The notes under the pieces: model-generated
The model's input: only the letters and a program-made list of their open reading frames with translations
Told to the model about the DNA's origin: nothing
The model's database searches: none
Source of the DNA: Planctomyces sp.
Lineage (GTDB): Bacteria; Planctomycetota; Planctomycetia; Planctomycetales; Planctomycetaceae
Direction of reading: 5' to 3'
DNA length: 64,000 bases
Assembly: GCA_016795105.1 (NCBI GenBank)
Contig: JAEUIH010000021.1
Location: 34,903 to 98,902, forward strand
In this document: positions 9,433 to 19,001 of the stretch, piece after piece
Position numbering within the stretch: position 1 is the stretch's first letter
Layout of the letters: each line of letters begins with the position of its first letter
Translations under genes and position numbers: made by a program

Positions 9433-11892
9433 TCAAATCTCAGATGGCTCACTCGTTGGCAAGGTGTCAGGCGCCGGTTGAGATTCAACCAGCTTAGTGA
9501 AGTCACCCGCCACAACGATTCGAAACCCCTTGGCAAGGATCGGTGATTCCGGAAAGTCCCAGGTTCGAGTTGTGGCCTGAGACCACCAGGATGCAGCGAA
9601 CGAATTACCACCGCGGGCAACTCGGCCGGAGTTGTTGTCCAGGGGATTATTCAGCATCACTGGATCGTCGACCGGGCTGATGGCATAAAAGCCCGTTTGA
9701 TGCCAGTCCAGACACCACTCGTCAACATTGCCATGCATGTCATGCAGTCCGAACGGGTTTGGTTTCTTAGTGCCGACATTGGATGGTGGCCAGGGACTTT
9801 CGGGTTTGGCGACGACATGGTCCTTTCCCATCGTAAAGTCGTTCCCAAAATACCATGGTGTTGTTGTGCCCGCTCGACAGGCATATTCCCACTGTGCTTC
9901 GGTCGGGAGTGATACGATAGCGCCAGTCTTTTCGGAGAGCCAGTTGCAGTATGCCTGAGCGTCCACCCAACTCACTCCTATGACGGCTCGATTGGAAGCT
10001 TCCTCTCCTTCTCCGGAATCCGTCCAGAGAAACCGCTTTTCCGGCAGGTTGGCCATGGTCGTCACATATCCCGTTTCAGAAACGAAGTGACTAAACTGTC
10101 CGACTGTGACTTCATACTTTCCCATATAGAATGGTTGTGTCAGGCGGACACGATGCTGAGGGCTGCTTGAACCGGCCACAAATAATTCAAATGCGCCATG
10201 TCCCGCCTGGGTCAACATTTGAACAAGCAACGCCGCTTCCTCCGCGGTTGTCCCCATTTGAAACTCTCCCGGCGGAATCAGCATGAGTTCATCGCCGGTC
10301 GTGAGTTTCAGTGCCGAAGGGATATTCAGGTGTTTGGCCCATTCGTTTTGAAATCGCTGAGCATCGATTGGCGGAAATGGTGCATTTGCCCATGCCGGGG
10401 TCGAACCGATTCCGGGTTCTTCAATCGCATGCCCGTCAAGAACAGCATTTGGTATACTATTCCCGGCCTGCTCTGCGAATCCCTCCGGAGCAAACGTCTC
10501 GTCGAACTGTTCGGCGGTAGTGATTTCCGGCGGACTGAGTTGAAACCACTTGTAGCCGCCCGCCACAAATGTGGCCCCGGCTGCAAGAGTTCCTGCGACA
10601 CACACCGCTGCAAGAGTCAATACCACCCAAAGCATGGTGCCTTCTGCTGCTGATGGCTGAGTCTCCTTCTGAAGTGTCTGGATCTGATCGTGTCCAGATG
10701 GCGCCAGATTCAGGGTGATGGTGCTCGGCATCGTGCTGGACCTTTGTACTTCGCGCAGGCAGCGAGACAGCACCGCTTCAACCTCAGCAGCCGTCTGAAT
10801 CCGATCATCCGGTTGTTTTGCCTGCAGTCGTGAAATGATGCCACACAGCCATTCCGGAACCTCGGGCATGATCTCCCGGATGGGCCTCGGGGCATCTTCA
10901 GTCACTCGTTTGAGGACCGCCAGTGTTGAGGCTGCTCGAAAGGGCGGCCGTCCACTGACCATCTGGTACATGACACTGCCCAGACTGAACAAATCAGACC
11001 GCTGGTCGATCGCTCTGCTGTGAGCCTGTTCTGGCGACATATACATGGGGGTGCCGGCAATGGTACCGCTCTGACTGACACTGGCGTCGTCTGCTGCACG
11101 GGCAAGTCCGAAGTCGGTCAGCTTGACCTTCCACTGGATTCCTTCTTCCAGCAGTATGTTCCCGGGCTTGATATCCCGGTGAATCAGTCCCTGTGCATGT
11201 GCAGCAGCAAGTCCTGCGGCAATCTGCTGACTTAGCCTCAGGACTTCGTCGATCGCCAGCGGACCCTGATCGTCGAGTGCCTGCTGGAGGGTTTTGCCAG
11301 GTATGAATTCCATCACAAGGTAAGGGATTGGATGTTCTTCGACCGCATGAATCGCGACAACATTATCGTGACGAATGGCCGCTGCTGATCGAGCTTCTCG
11401 CAGAAATCGTCGACGGGCGGGTGATGTGGAAGCGAGTTGAGGAGACAACACTTTGATCGCCACAATTCGATGAAGCTTCTCGTCGAACGCCTTCAGCACA
11501 ATTCCGAAGGCTCCTCGTCCAAGGTGTGCCAGAACGTCATAATGCCCAAGCTTTCCCAATGCATCCGGACGTAATGACGGACTCAGAAAGGAAGCGAGCA
11601 GTTCATCGACTTCGTCGTCGTTGCATGCCGCCGCGGTAAACGTAACAGAACCCTCATCGCGATTGTGACCAAGGACGCCGGTGGAGGCCACGTCGGGGTT
11701 CGGTGCCGAAACATTTGAAACACGTGCCACGGGATGGTCAAGAAAGCTGCCGGCCTCCGCGTGAGATGCCAGCAGAGATTCCACTTTGGACCGCAGCTGA
11801 GTATCGTTCCCGCACTGTTGAGTGAGAAATTCTCCGCGTTTTGCGGCGTCCGCGATTTCAAGGGCAGCCAAAAATATGTCGCGTTCAGACAT
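9433..11892 (-). CDS. Transmembrane Ser/Thr protein kinase with C-terminal FGE-sulfatase-like domain
   Basis: A protein of 819 residues. Residues 1-110 are an N-terminal region common to planctomycete kinases (starts MSERDIF). The kinase domain (about 117-380) has all key residues: GRGAFG, Lys147 in VAIKVL, HRD 238-240, DFG 260-262 and SPEQ. One membrane helix lies near 425-450, followed by an FGE-sulfatase/SUMF1-like domain (about 535-800; IPPGEFQMG, LPTEAQWEYACRAG, HGNVDEWC, RGGN). The C-terminal domain lacks the paired cysteines of true formylglycine-generating enzymes after RGG, so it is more likely a ligand-binding sensor. It is encoded just downstream of an ECF sigma factor, a common pairing in planctomycetes. 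The ATG at 11892 was preferred over an upstream frame extension because family similarity begins there. Confidence 0.9.
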   Translation of the reverse strand: MSERDIFLAALEIADAAKRGEFLTQQCGNDTQLRSKVESLLASHAEAGSFLDHPVARVSNVSAPNPDVASTGVLGHNRDEGSVTFTAAACNDDEVDELLASFLSPSLRPDALGKLGHYDVLAHLGRGAFGIVLKAFDEKLHRIVAIKVLSPQLASTSPARRRFLREARSAAAIRHDNVVAIHAVEEHPIPYLVMEFIPGKTLQQALDDQGPLAIDEVLRLSQQIAAGLAAAHAQGLIHRDIKPGNILLEEGIQWKVKLTDFGLARAADDASVSQSGTIAGTPMYMSPEQAHSRAIDQRSDLFSLGSVMYQMVSGRPPFRAASTLAVLKRVTEDAPRPIREIMPEVPEWLCGIISRLQAKQPDDRIQTAAEVEAVLSRCLREVQRSSTMPSTITLNLAPSGHDQIQTLQKETQPSAAEGTMLWVVLTLAAVCVAGTLAAGATFVAGGYKWFQLSPPEITTAEQFDETFAPEGFAEQAGNSIPNAVLDGHAIEEPGIGSTPAWANAPFPPIDAQRFQNEWAKHLNIPSALKLTTGDELMLIPPGEFQMGTTAEEAALLVQMLTQAGHGAFELFVAGSSSPQHRVRLTQPFYMGKYEVTVGQFSHFVSETGYVTTMANLPEKRFLWTDSGEGEEASNRAVIGVSWVDAQAYCNWLSEKTGAIVSLPTEAQWEYACRAGTTTPWYFGNDFTMGKDHVVAKPESPWPPSNVGTKKPNPFGLHDMHGNVDEWCLDWHQTGFYAISPVDDPVMLNNPLDNNSGRVARGGNSFAASWWSQATTRTWDFPESPILAKGFRIVVAGDFTKLVESQPAPDTLPTSEPSEI

Positions 11893-12304
11893 GGGGGTTT
11901 CCCGTAAACAGAGTTTCCAGGCAGCTGGATTCAGGTCTCTGAGGATCAGTGCGAAATCTGAGTTCTGTGGACGCCAAATTTTCTGCAGTTTTATTAAGAA
12001 CGCCAAACAAAACCCAGTCCAGTGAGCGCAGAAGCAGATGCTTGATTCAGTGATCTTGAGGAATACATGATCGATTTCATCGTTCCAGTCAAACCGGACC
12101 TTTCGGAAATGAATGCCAACAAGGGGCCAGGACGCAGAGAAGACAGATGAAGCTCAAATTGTACTTTGCGCCTCTGTGTTGAATTCTTCCTGCAGAGTCG
12201 CCAAGCTTGGGATTCAATGGTCGACAAAGGCCCACAATTCAGAATCCTTCGCCTCACAACATCACAAACATCGTCAAGTGGGATTTCTCAGGCGTTCCAG
12301 GTCT
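11893..12304. other. Intergenic region between sigma factor and kinase genes
   Basis: 412 bases with no gene I can support. Short open frames on both strands have no recognisable protein features. The region separates two same-strand genes, so the kinase probably has its own promoter here, but no clear -35/-10 or sigma-54 motif was found. Confidence 0.5.
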
Positions 12305-12871
12305 TCAGCCTGCACCGCTCAATTCACGATGCAGCCACGCTTTTGCAAATGCCCAGAGCCGATCAGCAGAACGGGGAGAAACCCCCATTGCCTCTGCGGC
12401 TTCCGGGATACTGAGTCCGGTGAAGTATCGGAGCTGAACCAGCTGCGAAGCCTCGGGTTCCGTTGCCGAAAGCCGTGTCAAAGCATCGTCCAGGGCAAGA
12501 AGGTCGAGTTGAGTAACGCCGGGTTCTGTCGCGAGTTCTACGTCCTGAAATGACTCAGCCTCAACTCCGCCGCCACGTTTCAGTTGTTGTCGCCTGCGAG
12601 CACTCTCGACCAGGATTCGCCGCATCGCTTCCGCCGCTGCGGCGAAAAAATGACCTCGACTGTTCCACTCCTGAGGAAGGTCGACATCCACCAGCCGCAG
12701 CCACGCCTCGTGAACCAGTGCAGTCGCCTGCAGCGTTTGATCAGTTCGTTCCCGCGACAAACGCGTCGCAGCCAGTTTGCGCAATTCTTCGTAAACCAGA
12801 GGTAGCAGCTGATCGGCTGCCATCTGGTCACCATGGTGAATTGCGGAGAGCAGTACAGTCACGTCTTTCAT
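12305..12871 (-). CDS. ECF-family RNA polymerase sigma factor (Sig-70_X6 type)
   Basis: A protein of 188 residues with sigma region 2 (LVYEELRKLAATRLSRE, then ALVHEAWLRLVD) and a region-4 helix-turn-helix (LRYFTGLSIPEAAEAMGVSPRSADRLW). This layout matches the planctomycete/acidobacterial ECF subfamily often encoded next to Ser/Thr kinases. The ATG at 12871 overlaps the stop of the upstream glycogen debranching enzyme gene as ATGA, so the two are probably translationally coupled. The regulator downstream in the same direction is the kinase-FGE protein. There is no anti-sigma factor gene nearby; control through the kinase is an inference. Confidence 0.9.
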   Translation of the reverse strand: MKDVTVLLSAIHHGDQMAADQLLPLVYEELRKLAATRLSRERTDQTLQATALVHEAWLRLVDVDLPQEWNSRGHFFAAAAEAMRRILVESARRRQQLKRGGGVEAESFQDVELATEPGVTQLDLLALDDALTRLSATEPEASQLVQLRYFTGLSIPEAAEAMGVSPRSADRLWAFAKAWLHRELSGAG

Positions 12872-14955
12872 GAGATTCGGTTCGGATTCGTGATGGGTGT
12901 CCAGAGCACAACAACAGAGTGCTCCAGCGCTTTGTAGGTCACGCCACCAACCTCGGGTGAGTGATTCCATGATACAATATCATTCGGAGAATCAAGCGCG
13001 GTATCAAGCCACCTTCGCCATGAGCCCTGGTTTTCGCCCTCGATCAGCGGAAGTTCGAATTCCAGCGGCTGTTTCCAGGCATTCAGAATCACGAACATCT
13101 TTGCTCTCTCCGTCTGACTCTCAATTGTGAATGCAAGGCTGTATGACTCATCGCTCCAGTCGGGCTGATTCAGTCGCACGCCGTGCCAGGCTTTGGTGAG
13201 ATCTCCGATCATTTGCCTTAAACTGGTTCGCTGATGTTCGTGATGAATACTTCTCAGTCGTCGCTGAGCGATGAGCAGTCTTGTGAATCGCAGCAAGTCA
13301 GCATTGGTCTCCGGCAGAGTCCAGTCAAACCAGCTGATTTCGTTGTCCTGGCAATAGGCGTTGTTGTTTCCCCGCTGAGTTCTGCGGACTTCATCCCCCA
13401 TTCCGATCATGGGGATTCCCAGCGAAATCATCGTGAGCGTCAGAAAGTTGCGAATCTGTCGGCGCCGCAGCCGTTCAATCATTGGGTCGTCGGTTGGACC
13501 TTCGACTCCACAGTTCCAGCTGCGATGGTCATTCGAGCCATCTCGATTCTCTTCCCCATTCGCTTCGTTGTGCTTCTGGTTGTAGGACACCAGATCGTTG
13601 AGTGTAAATCCATCATGACAGGTCACGAAGTTCACGCTCTGTTCGGGTTCGCGCTGTTCATGGCCGTAGATTTCCGGACTCCCCACCATCCGGTCCGCAA
13701 CTCGGCGAATGGCACCTGGAACTCCTCGAAAGAAGTCTCGTACATCATCTCGAAACTTGCCGTTCCACTCTTTCCATGCATCTCCCGCAAACGAACCGAC
13801 CTGGTAGAGTCCTCCGGCGTCCCAGGCTTCTGCCAGAAGTTTCGTGCCTGCGAGAACCGGCTCAGACTCAATCGCCCACAGGACGGGCGGATTCGGAAGC
13901 GGGTTGCCGTTTGCGTCACGGGACAAAATCGATGCCAGATCGAACCGAAATCCGTCCACATGCATTTCTTCCACCCAGTACTTCAGGCTGTCAACAATCA
14001 GTCGACTGACGACTGGGTGATTCGTATTCAGAGTATTCCCGCAGCCGGAGAAGTTAGCATACGAGGCGCCTCCGTTATTCAGCATGTAATAAGTAGGATT
14101 GTCGATTCCACGGAATGAAAGTGCCGGACCGGATTCATTGCCCTCCGCCGTATGATTGAACACAACGTCCAGAATCACCTCAATCCCGGCGCGATGCAGC
14201 GCCTTGACCATATTACGGAACTCATTCACGGCCCCGAGTGAGTTGCTGCAGGAACAATATTCCGGATGCGGGGCAAAGAATGAAATCGGAGAGTATCCCC
14301 AGTAGTTGATTTTCCCGTCCGGGGCATCCTGGCGGTCAAAGTGAAAGATGGGCATCAACTCGACGGCCGTGATGCCAAGTTGCTGCAGATAAGGAATCTT
14401 CTCGACAAGCCCCGCGTATGTACCTTCCAGTCCAGGTGTGACACCGGAATTCGGATGACGTGTGAAGCCCGCGACATGCAGTTCATAGATGATCGTTCGC
14501 GCCGATGGCAACTGAAGTGGTCGATCGTCTCCCCAGTCATAGTCGGCCGAATTGACGAGCACGCTTTTCATCGGAACGCAGTCGTTCGCAGAACACAAGG
14601 CCGCGGCTCGGCGATTGTAACCTTTGGGGATCACAACCCCTCGTCCATACGGATCAAGTAACACGTGTTGCGGATCAAATCGCAATCCGCGTTCGGGATC
14701 TGCCGGTCCATAGACTCGGTAGGCATACAGCTGACCAGACTTCAATCCTGGAACGAATGCATGCCAATAGTGGTAAGTGCGGCCGAGTGCCGGATCAATC
14801 GGAATCACACGCGAGGGGACACGGTCATTCAGATCGTCGAACAGCAGAAGCTCCACTCGTTTCGCATGGCGCGAATAGAGGCTGAAATTTACGCCTCCAT
14901 TGATGAATATGGCTCCAGGTGGGGAGCTCTGTCCGTGCTCCGACATAACTCTCAT
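12868..14955 (-). CDS. glgX: Glycogen debranching enzyme (isoamylase-type GH13)
   Basis: A protein of 695 residues, the usual length for GlgX/TreX. An N-terminal CBM48 domain (GGVNFSLYSRHA to about residue 130) precedes the GH13 barrel. The nucleophile is Asp339 (GFRFDLAS), the acid/base Glu376 (LLAEAWDAGG), and the fifth conserved region is TCHDGFTLNDLVSYN. It hydrolyses alpha-1,6 branches of glycogen or limit dextrins in the cytosol. The frame is open upstream to 15384, but that part has no similarity. I chose the ATG at 14955, which has AGGA nine bases before it; an ATG at 14946 is also possible. Its stop overlaps the ECF sigma factor start by four bases. Confidence 0.93.
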   Translation of the reverse strand: MRVMSEHGQSSPPGAIFINGGVNFSLYSRHAKRVELLLFDDLNDRVPSRVIPIDPALGRTYHYWHAFVPGLKSGQLYAYRVYGPADPERGLRFDPQHVLLDPYGRGVVIPKGYNRRAAALCSANDCVPMKSVLVNSADYDWGDDRPLQLPSARTIIYELHVAGFTRHPNSGVTPGLEGTYAGLVEKIPYLQQLGITAVELMPIFHFDRQDAPDGKINYWGYSPISFFAPHPEYCSCSNSLGAVNEFRNMVKALHRAGIEVILDVVFNHTAEGNESGPALSFRGIDNPTYYMLNNGGASYANFSGCGNTLNTNHPVVSRLIVDSLKYWVEEMHVDGFRFDLASILSRDANGNPLPNPPVLWAIESEPVLAGTKLLAEAWDAGGLYQVGSFAGDAWKEWNGKFRDDVRDFFRGVPGAIRRVADRMVGSPEIYGHEQREPEQSVNFVTCHDGFTLNDLVSYNQKHNEANGEENRDGSNDHRSWNCGVEGPTDDPMIERLRRRQIRNFLTLTMISLGIPMIGMGDEVRRTQRGNNNAYCQDNEISWFDWTLPETNADLLRFTRLLIAQRRLRSIHHEHQRTSLRQMIGDLTKAWHGVRLNQPDWSDESYSLAFTIESQTERAKMFVILNAWKQPLEFELPLIEGENQGSWRRWLDTALDSPNDIVSWNHSPEVGGVTYKALEHSVVVLWTPITNPNRIS

Positions 14956-15292
14956 GAAATCTGATCCTCGAAAAACTCGCATACCATTGCGGTCTTCTGA
15001 GCATATCAGTTTCCAGGCAGAAAGGCATACTAGTTTCCAAACCGATTCACCTCTGGCACAGGGGCAGAGGGGTCTTGGGGCGCAGGGCACGAAGGGTCTG
15101 TTTGTACAACTGTTGTGAGAGCCGATGCGGGTGTGAGAAGAGTGTTGGCTGGAATGACTTTCGTGATCTGCCGGGATATCTTTACTTCCTCCTCGGAAGT
15201 CACATGATGTCAAAAGAAGAAGCGGTGGCATGACTTCAACTGGCGATTCAGCATCAGGAAATGCAATGTCGGACGCCGTATCCGTTGTCCCC
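14956..15292. other. Intergenic region, nothing recognised
   Basis: About 337 bases between the HEAT-like gene and glgX, both on the minus strand. There is no gene, repeat array or clear terminator that I can support. A G-rich patch around 15056-15085 is the only compositional feature. Confidence 0.45.
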
Positions 15293-16492
15293 TTATTCAG
15301 GTGACTTAACGAACTTCTGAAGATAACTGCTAATCGCAGTTTCTCGTTCGTCATTGGATTCGAATCCCATTGTGTCGATGCCAAAGTGACTTGCTGTTGG
15401 CAAAGTGGGGGTCGATCGAGTTGCCACCGGACTCAGGCCACGCAGGTGCAACGCGACGGCTAACGCAATGTCTCGAGTTTGTAGCTGATATCGTGATTCG
15501 ATATTTTCTGCTGGTGCCTGCTTTCGGACGGTTTGCTGTCCAGTCGGCCAGAGAACCGAATCCACTGTCAGCAGACCTTCAACGAGCGGCAAATTTTCTT
15601 CGGGACTGCCAAGGTCTCTGAGTGCCATGACGGCGGATATCATTTCCGGACGGACCGAGCGAGCAGTAATGATTCGTTCGGCCAGCTGACGTCCTTCAGG
15701 AATGCTGTATGTCACTGCAAACTGAAGTAGTCGATCGGCCGCAATTCCCGGTCGGAGCATCCATGATCCAATCACCCTTCGCAGAAGTTCTCGATGAACT
15801 CCGTCCTCGACAGAGGCCTGAAGACGGATGTCGTTCAGGACCAGCGTCAGGTTCGTTGATGTTGCTCGCGGAAGTCGAATCTGGTCGTTACCGGCGATCA
15901 ACAGAACTCCAATGTAAGAGGACACCGGAAATTCGACGTCCTCTCGATCATTTGCCTGCGACGCAAGCTCGGACGCTCGTCGCTCCAGTTCCGCAGGCAA
16001 TTCAGGTGCTTCAAACATCCTGAGCGAAAACAGCCGGGGCTCTGCATTCAGTAACTCAAGATAGGCAGCGATGATGTCGGGTGTCTCACCAGCAATCGAT
16101 GAAAATCGGTCCCACTCCGGAAGCCGCTTCGCTGAATCCGTACTCCGATCTGCTTCCAGCTGTCGCACGCGAGCGTCAAATTCCACCTCGCGAATCTGTG
16201 TTAACAGCTCCGCGGCTCGCACACGAACTTCACTCGATCCCGTTTTCGAAAGTTCGGTGAGAGCAGGTACCGCCTTGGCACCAGCTTTGAGTATTTCAGC
16301 CGCAGCCCGCTGCCGTTCCTGAAAGGATTTCGACTCCAGCTTCTTCGCCAAAGACGTCATTTGCGCATCGTCAGGCACAACTGTTGATTCAGCTTCATCG
16401 GATTGCTGTAAACCGGCGGCAGCAACCCCGTCACCGCGGCTCATAGCCACGATCAACGCGATTGCGAGTGTCATTCTCCAGTGCAGGCTCAT
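15293..16492 (-). CDS. Secreted HEAT-like repeat protein, function unknown
   Basis: A protein of 399 residues. Residues 1-26 form a signal peptide (basic start, hydrophobic IALIVAM, AAA before the mature part). Residues about 45-105 carry paired helices in which AVPALTELSKTGSSEVRVRAA reads as a HEAT or armadillo-like unit. The remainder is helical with no family I recognise; short conserved-looking parts such as LPATQ-like segments are not visible in this frame. It is probably exported to the periplasm, where HEAT solenoids act as protein-binding platforms. No enzyme motif is seen. The gene stands alone: ferrochelatase lies 252 bases downstream on the same strand. Confidence 0.7.
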   Translation of the reverse strand: MSLHWRMTLAIALIVAMSRGDGVAAAGLQQSDEAESTVVPDDAQMTSLAKKLESKSFQERQRAAAEILKAGAKAVPALTELSKTGSSEVRVRAAELLTQIREVEFDARVRQLEADRSTDSAKRLPEWDRFSSIAGETPDIIAAYLELLNAEPRLFSLRMFEAPELPAELERRASELASQANDREDVEFPVSSYIGVLLIAGNDQIRLPRATSTNLTLVLNDIRLQASVEDGVHRELLRRVIGSWMLRPGIAADRLLQFAVTYSIPEGRQLAERIITARSVRPEMISAVMALRDLGSPEENLPLVEGLLTVDSVLWPTGQQTVRKQAPAENIESRYQLQTRDIALAVALHLRGLSPVATRSTPTLPTASHFGIDTMGFESNDERETAISSYLQKFVKSPE

Positions 16493-16744
16493 TCCGGGGA
16501 GCTCAACCTCAGGGCAGATGCGAAACTCAGGACGATAAGGAAAGGTCCTGCCTGTTCGGAAGGACCTCAGTCGAGACGAAATGGAAGCAAATTCCTATCG
16601 CATTACTCGCGGTTTTCCTGTGTTCTCACCGTGATTCCACAAATTCCCCCCGTTTCCAAACGCAAAAAACAGGCAAACCGATTCCTTCACCAGGGTTTAT
16701 GTATACAATTGAACAGTTCTTTGAGGTGTGACCGGAGTATGTTT

Positions 16745-17791
16745 TTAGGTGGATTCAACTTTGGTAGGGCGTGCGGCGGGAGGCATGGGGGCTGGGCAGC
16801 AGTCGGTTGGACAGACATCATGATTTGGGCCGAATTGGCCAACACATTCTCTCGGGGCATCTTTGATTCGTTCTTCGATGAGTTTGCGAATCATGCGCAC
16901 GAACGTTGAATGGTTGCCGGGAGTTGCAGCACGAAGCATTTTGAGTCCGAGTGAACTGCAGACTTTTGCAGCCTCGTCATCAAGATCGTAAAGCACTTCC
17001 ATGTGATCGGAGAGAAATCCGACAGGGCTGATCACAACATTTCGAACGCCGGATGCATGGAGACTTTTCAGGTAGTCGCAGATATCAGGTTCCAGCCATG
17101 GATCCTGAGGCCTTCCGCTGCGGCTTTGGTAAACGAGTTTCCAGTTTGACTCCGGCAGATTCAGACGTTGAGCGACGAGAGTACAGGTTTCCCGAAGTTG
17201 CTTTTCGTAGTCGGAGGTTCTGGCCATCGACATGGGGATGCTGTGTGCAGTGAACGCAATATGAGGGAATCCGCCATCATTTGAGGAGAGCAGACTGACC
17301 TGATTGCCGACAAGTTCGGCGAGCACTTCAATGAAGTCAGGATGATTGTAGAAGACTCGGATTTTACCTGGGACCATTTCAGTGGCACCCACCTCAGCAA
17401 TCGCCGCCATGACATTTTCACGATACTGCCGACAGCCTGAATAGCAGCTGAAGCCCGACGTAATGTAGACCAGCGGGCTGCGAATTCCGTCGTCCTTCAT
17501 TTTTCGGATTGTCGCGGGAAGCAGGGGATCCCAGTTACGATTACCCCAATAAATGGGAAGTTCGATTCCGCTGGTTCGAAGCTCGTCAGACAAAGCGGCG
17601 ATCAAATCGCGACATTGCTGATTGATGGGGCTGACACCATCGAAATGATAGTAGTGTTCGGCGACCTCCAGCATTCGTTCGCGTGGAACCGGTTTTCCTC
17701 GGAGTACATTCTCGAGGAACGGAATCACATCATCCCGTTTTTCAGGTCCACCAAACGAAACGAACAACAGAGCGTCATAACGAGCAGTCAC
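16745..17791 (-). CDS. hemH: Ferrochelatase
   Basis: A protein of 348 residues, near the usual bacterial length. It inserts Fe(II) into protoporphyrin IX (or coproporphyrin in some lineages) at the end of haem synthesis. Family signs: an N-terminal FVSFGGPEK, HYYHFDGVSPIN, the GNRNWDP segment, IAFTAHSIPMSMA carrying the active-site His, and VVISPVGFLSDHMEVLYDLD with the catalytic Glu. I set the start at the GTG 17791 because a strong GGAGG sits seven bases upstream; a GTG at 17827 in frame has no such site. The Cys-rich C-terminus (CVGQFGPNHDVCPTDCC) might bind a metal or Fe-S cluster, as in some ferrochelatases; this is an inference. Confidence 0.93.
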   Translation of the reverse strand: MTARYDALLFVSFGGPEKRDDVIPFLENVLRGKPVPRERMLEVAEHYYHFDGVSPINQQCRDLIAALSDELRTSGIELPIYWGNRNWDPLLPATIRKMKDDGIRSPLVYITSGFSCYSGCRQYRENVMAAIAEVGATEMVPGKIRVFYNHPDFIEVLAELVGNQVSLLSSNDGGFPHIAFTAHSIPMSMARTSDYEKQLRETCTLVAQRLNLPESNWKLVYQSRSGRPQDPWLEPDICDYLKSLHASGVRNVVISPVGFLSDHMEVLYDLDDEAAKVCSSLGLKMLRAATPGNHSTFVRMIRKLIEERIKDAPRECVGQFGPNHDVCPTDCCPAPMPPAARPTKVEST

Positions 17792-17886
17792 AGATTTGCC
17801 TCCAGGCAACAACCCCAAAGCCCTCACACATCCCGAGGGATTGTAAGGGCGATCTGAGAATCGGCCAGTGTGTAAACAAGCTCAGA

Positions 17887-18915
17887 TCAGGCTGTGACTT
17901 CCACGATGGCTTTGATGACCCCGGTTTCCGGCTTTGTGAACGACTCAAACTCTGCGATCATGCGATTAAAGGGAGTCCGATGAGTGATCCAGGGAGTTGT
18001 GTCGATCGTACCGTCTTCGATCAGTCCAATGATACGACCGAAATCCCGAGGCAGAGCGTTTCTGGAGCCCTTGATGCACATTTCCGGGCGATGAAGAGTT
18101 GGGTGCGTGAAACTGACTTCCTCGGTTGTGATGCCAACATACACAAGCGAGCCTGTATGAGCCACGTACTTCAGTGCAGAAGACATTGAGTGTTTGTTGC
18201 CTGTGGCATCGGTCACAACGGGGTACATATCGCCGTTTGTGATGTGCTTCATCTGCTCAAGTTCTGAGCCATCTCCACGAAACTGAATTGTGTGAGAGAT
18301 TCCATATTTCTTTCGACAGAATTCAAGTCGTGATTCAACCATATCCATCAGAGTGATGTTGGCGCCTGTGAGTCGAGTGAATTCCAGTGTTGCGAGACCG
18401 ATAGGGCCGGCGCCGATAATCAATACATGGTCACCGGGTCCAGGAGCTCCGCGATCCGTCGCATGGCAGCCGATGGCCAGAGTCTCAACCAGAGCAAGCT
18501 GCTCGTAGCTGAGTTTGGTGGAAGGATGCAGCTTATCCGCCCGAATCAGAAACTTCTCGCACAGTCCGCCATCCACCATCACGCCGATCACATTGAGACT
18601 GACGCAGCAGTTTCCGTTGCCTTTGCGGCACGCGAAGCAATGACCGCAATTCATGTAAGGTTCAACACTGCAGCGATCACCAGGGCGAATGTTCTGAACG
18701 CCATCGCCAACGGCAATAACTTCCACACCGAGTTCATGTCCCGGTATGCGGGGATACCGGAAGAACGGGAATTTGCCGAGATAACCGCTCAGGTCAGTTC
18801 CACAAATTCCCATGCGATGAGTTCGCACGAGTGCCTGACCTGGGCCGGGTTGACCTGGGTCTTCGATTTCAACATGAGCAAAATGTTTGGGCTGTTCAAG
18901 GCGGATTGCATGCAT
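17887..18915 (-). CDS. Zinc-dependent medium-chain alcohol/polyol dehydrogenase
   Basis: A protein of 342 residues of the MDR superfamily (threonine/sorbitol dehydrogenase-like). The catalytic zinc site is seen in GICGTDL and GHELG; the structural zinc loop is the Cys cluster CGHCFACRKGNGNC; the NAD(P)-binding Rossmann motif is GAGPIGL. It oxidises a secondary alcohol or sugar-derived polyol. The substrate cannot be read from the sequence; the rhamnose genes 1 kb away suggest sugar metabolism, but these genes are on the opposite strand. It lies 95 bases upstream of hemH in the same direction. Confidence 0.88.
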   Translation of the reverse strand: MHAIRLEQPKHFAHVEIEDPGQPGPGQALVRTHRMGICGTDLSGYLGKFPFFRYPRIPGHELGVEVIAVGDGVQNIRPGDRCSVEPYMNCGHCFACRKGNGNCCVSLNVIGVMVDGGLCEKFLIRADKLHPSTKLSYEQLALVETLAIGCHATDRGAPGPGDHVLIIGAGPIGLATLEFTRLTGANITLMDMVESRLEFCRKKYGISHTIQFRGDGSELEQMKHITNGDMYPVVTDATGNKHSMSSALKYVAHTGSLVYVGITTEEVSFTHPTLHRPEMCIKGSRNALPRDFGRIIGLIEDGTIDTTPWITHRTPFNRMIAEFESFTKPETGVIKAIVEVTA

Positions 18916-19001
18916 GGGAATTCAGAGAACCTGTTTTGCTGGGAGTCAGTGAAGGGGCATTGTCAGTGGAAGATGGCCTTCGTTCGATGAACTGAAATCA
19001 A

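Noticed and set aside
12007..12257. Minus-strand open frame of about 80 residues between sigma factor and kinase genes
   Set aside because: No similarity, no start signal; region treated as intergenic.
13234..14118. Plus-strand open frame of 294 residues inside glgX
   Set aside because: Antisense shadow of a clear gene, no family signs.
14956..15384. N-terminal extension of glgX
   Set aside because: No similarity to the family and a good start with ribosome-binding site at 14955.
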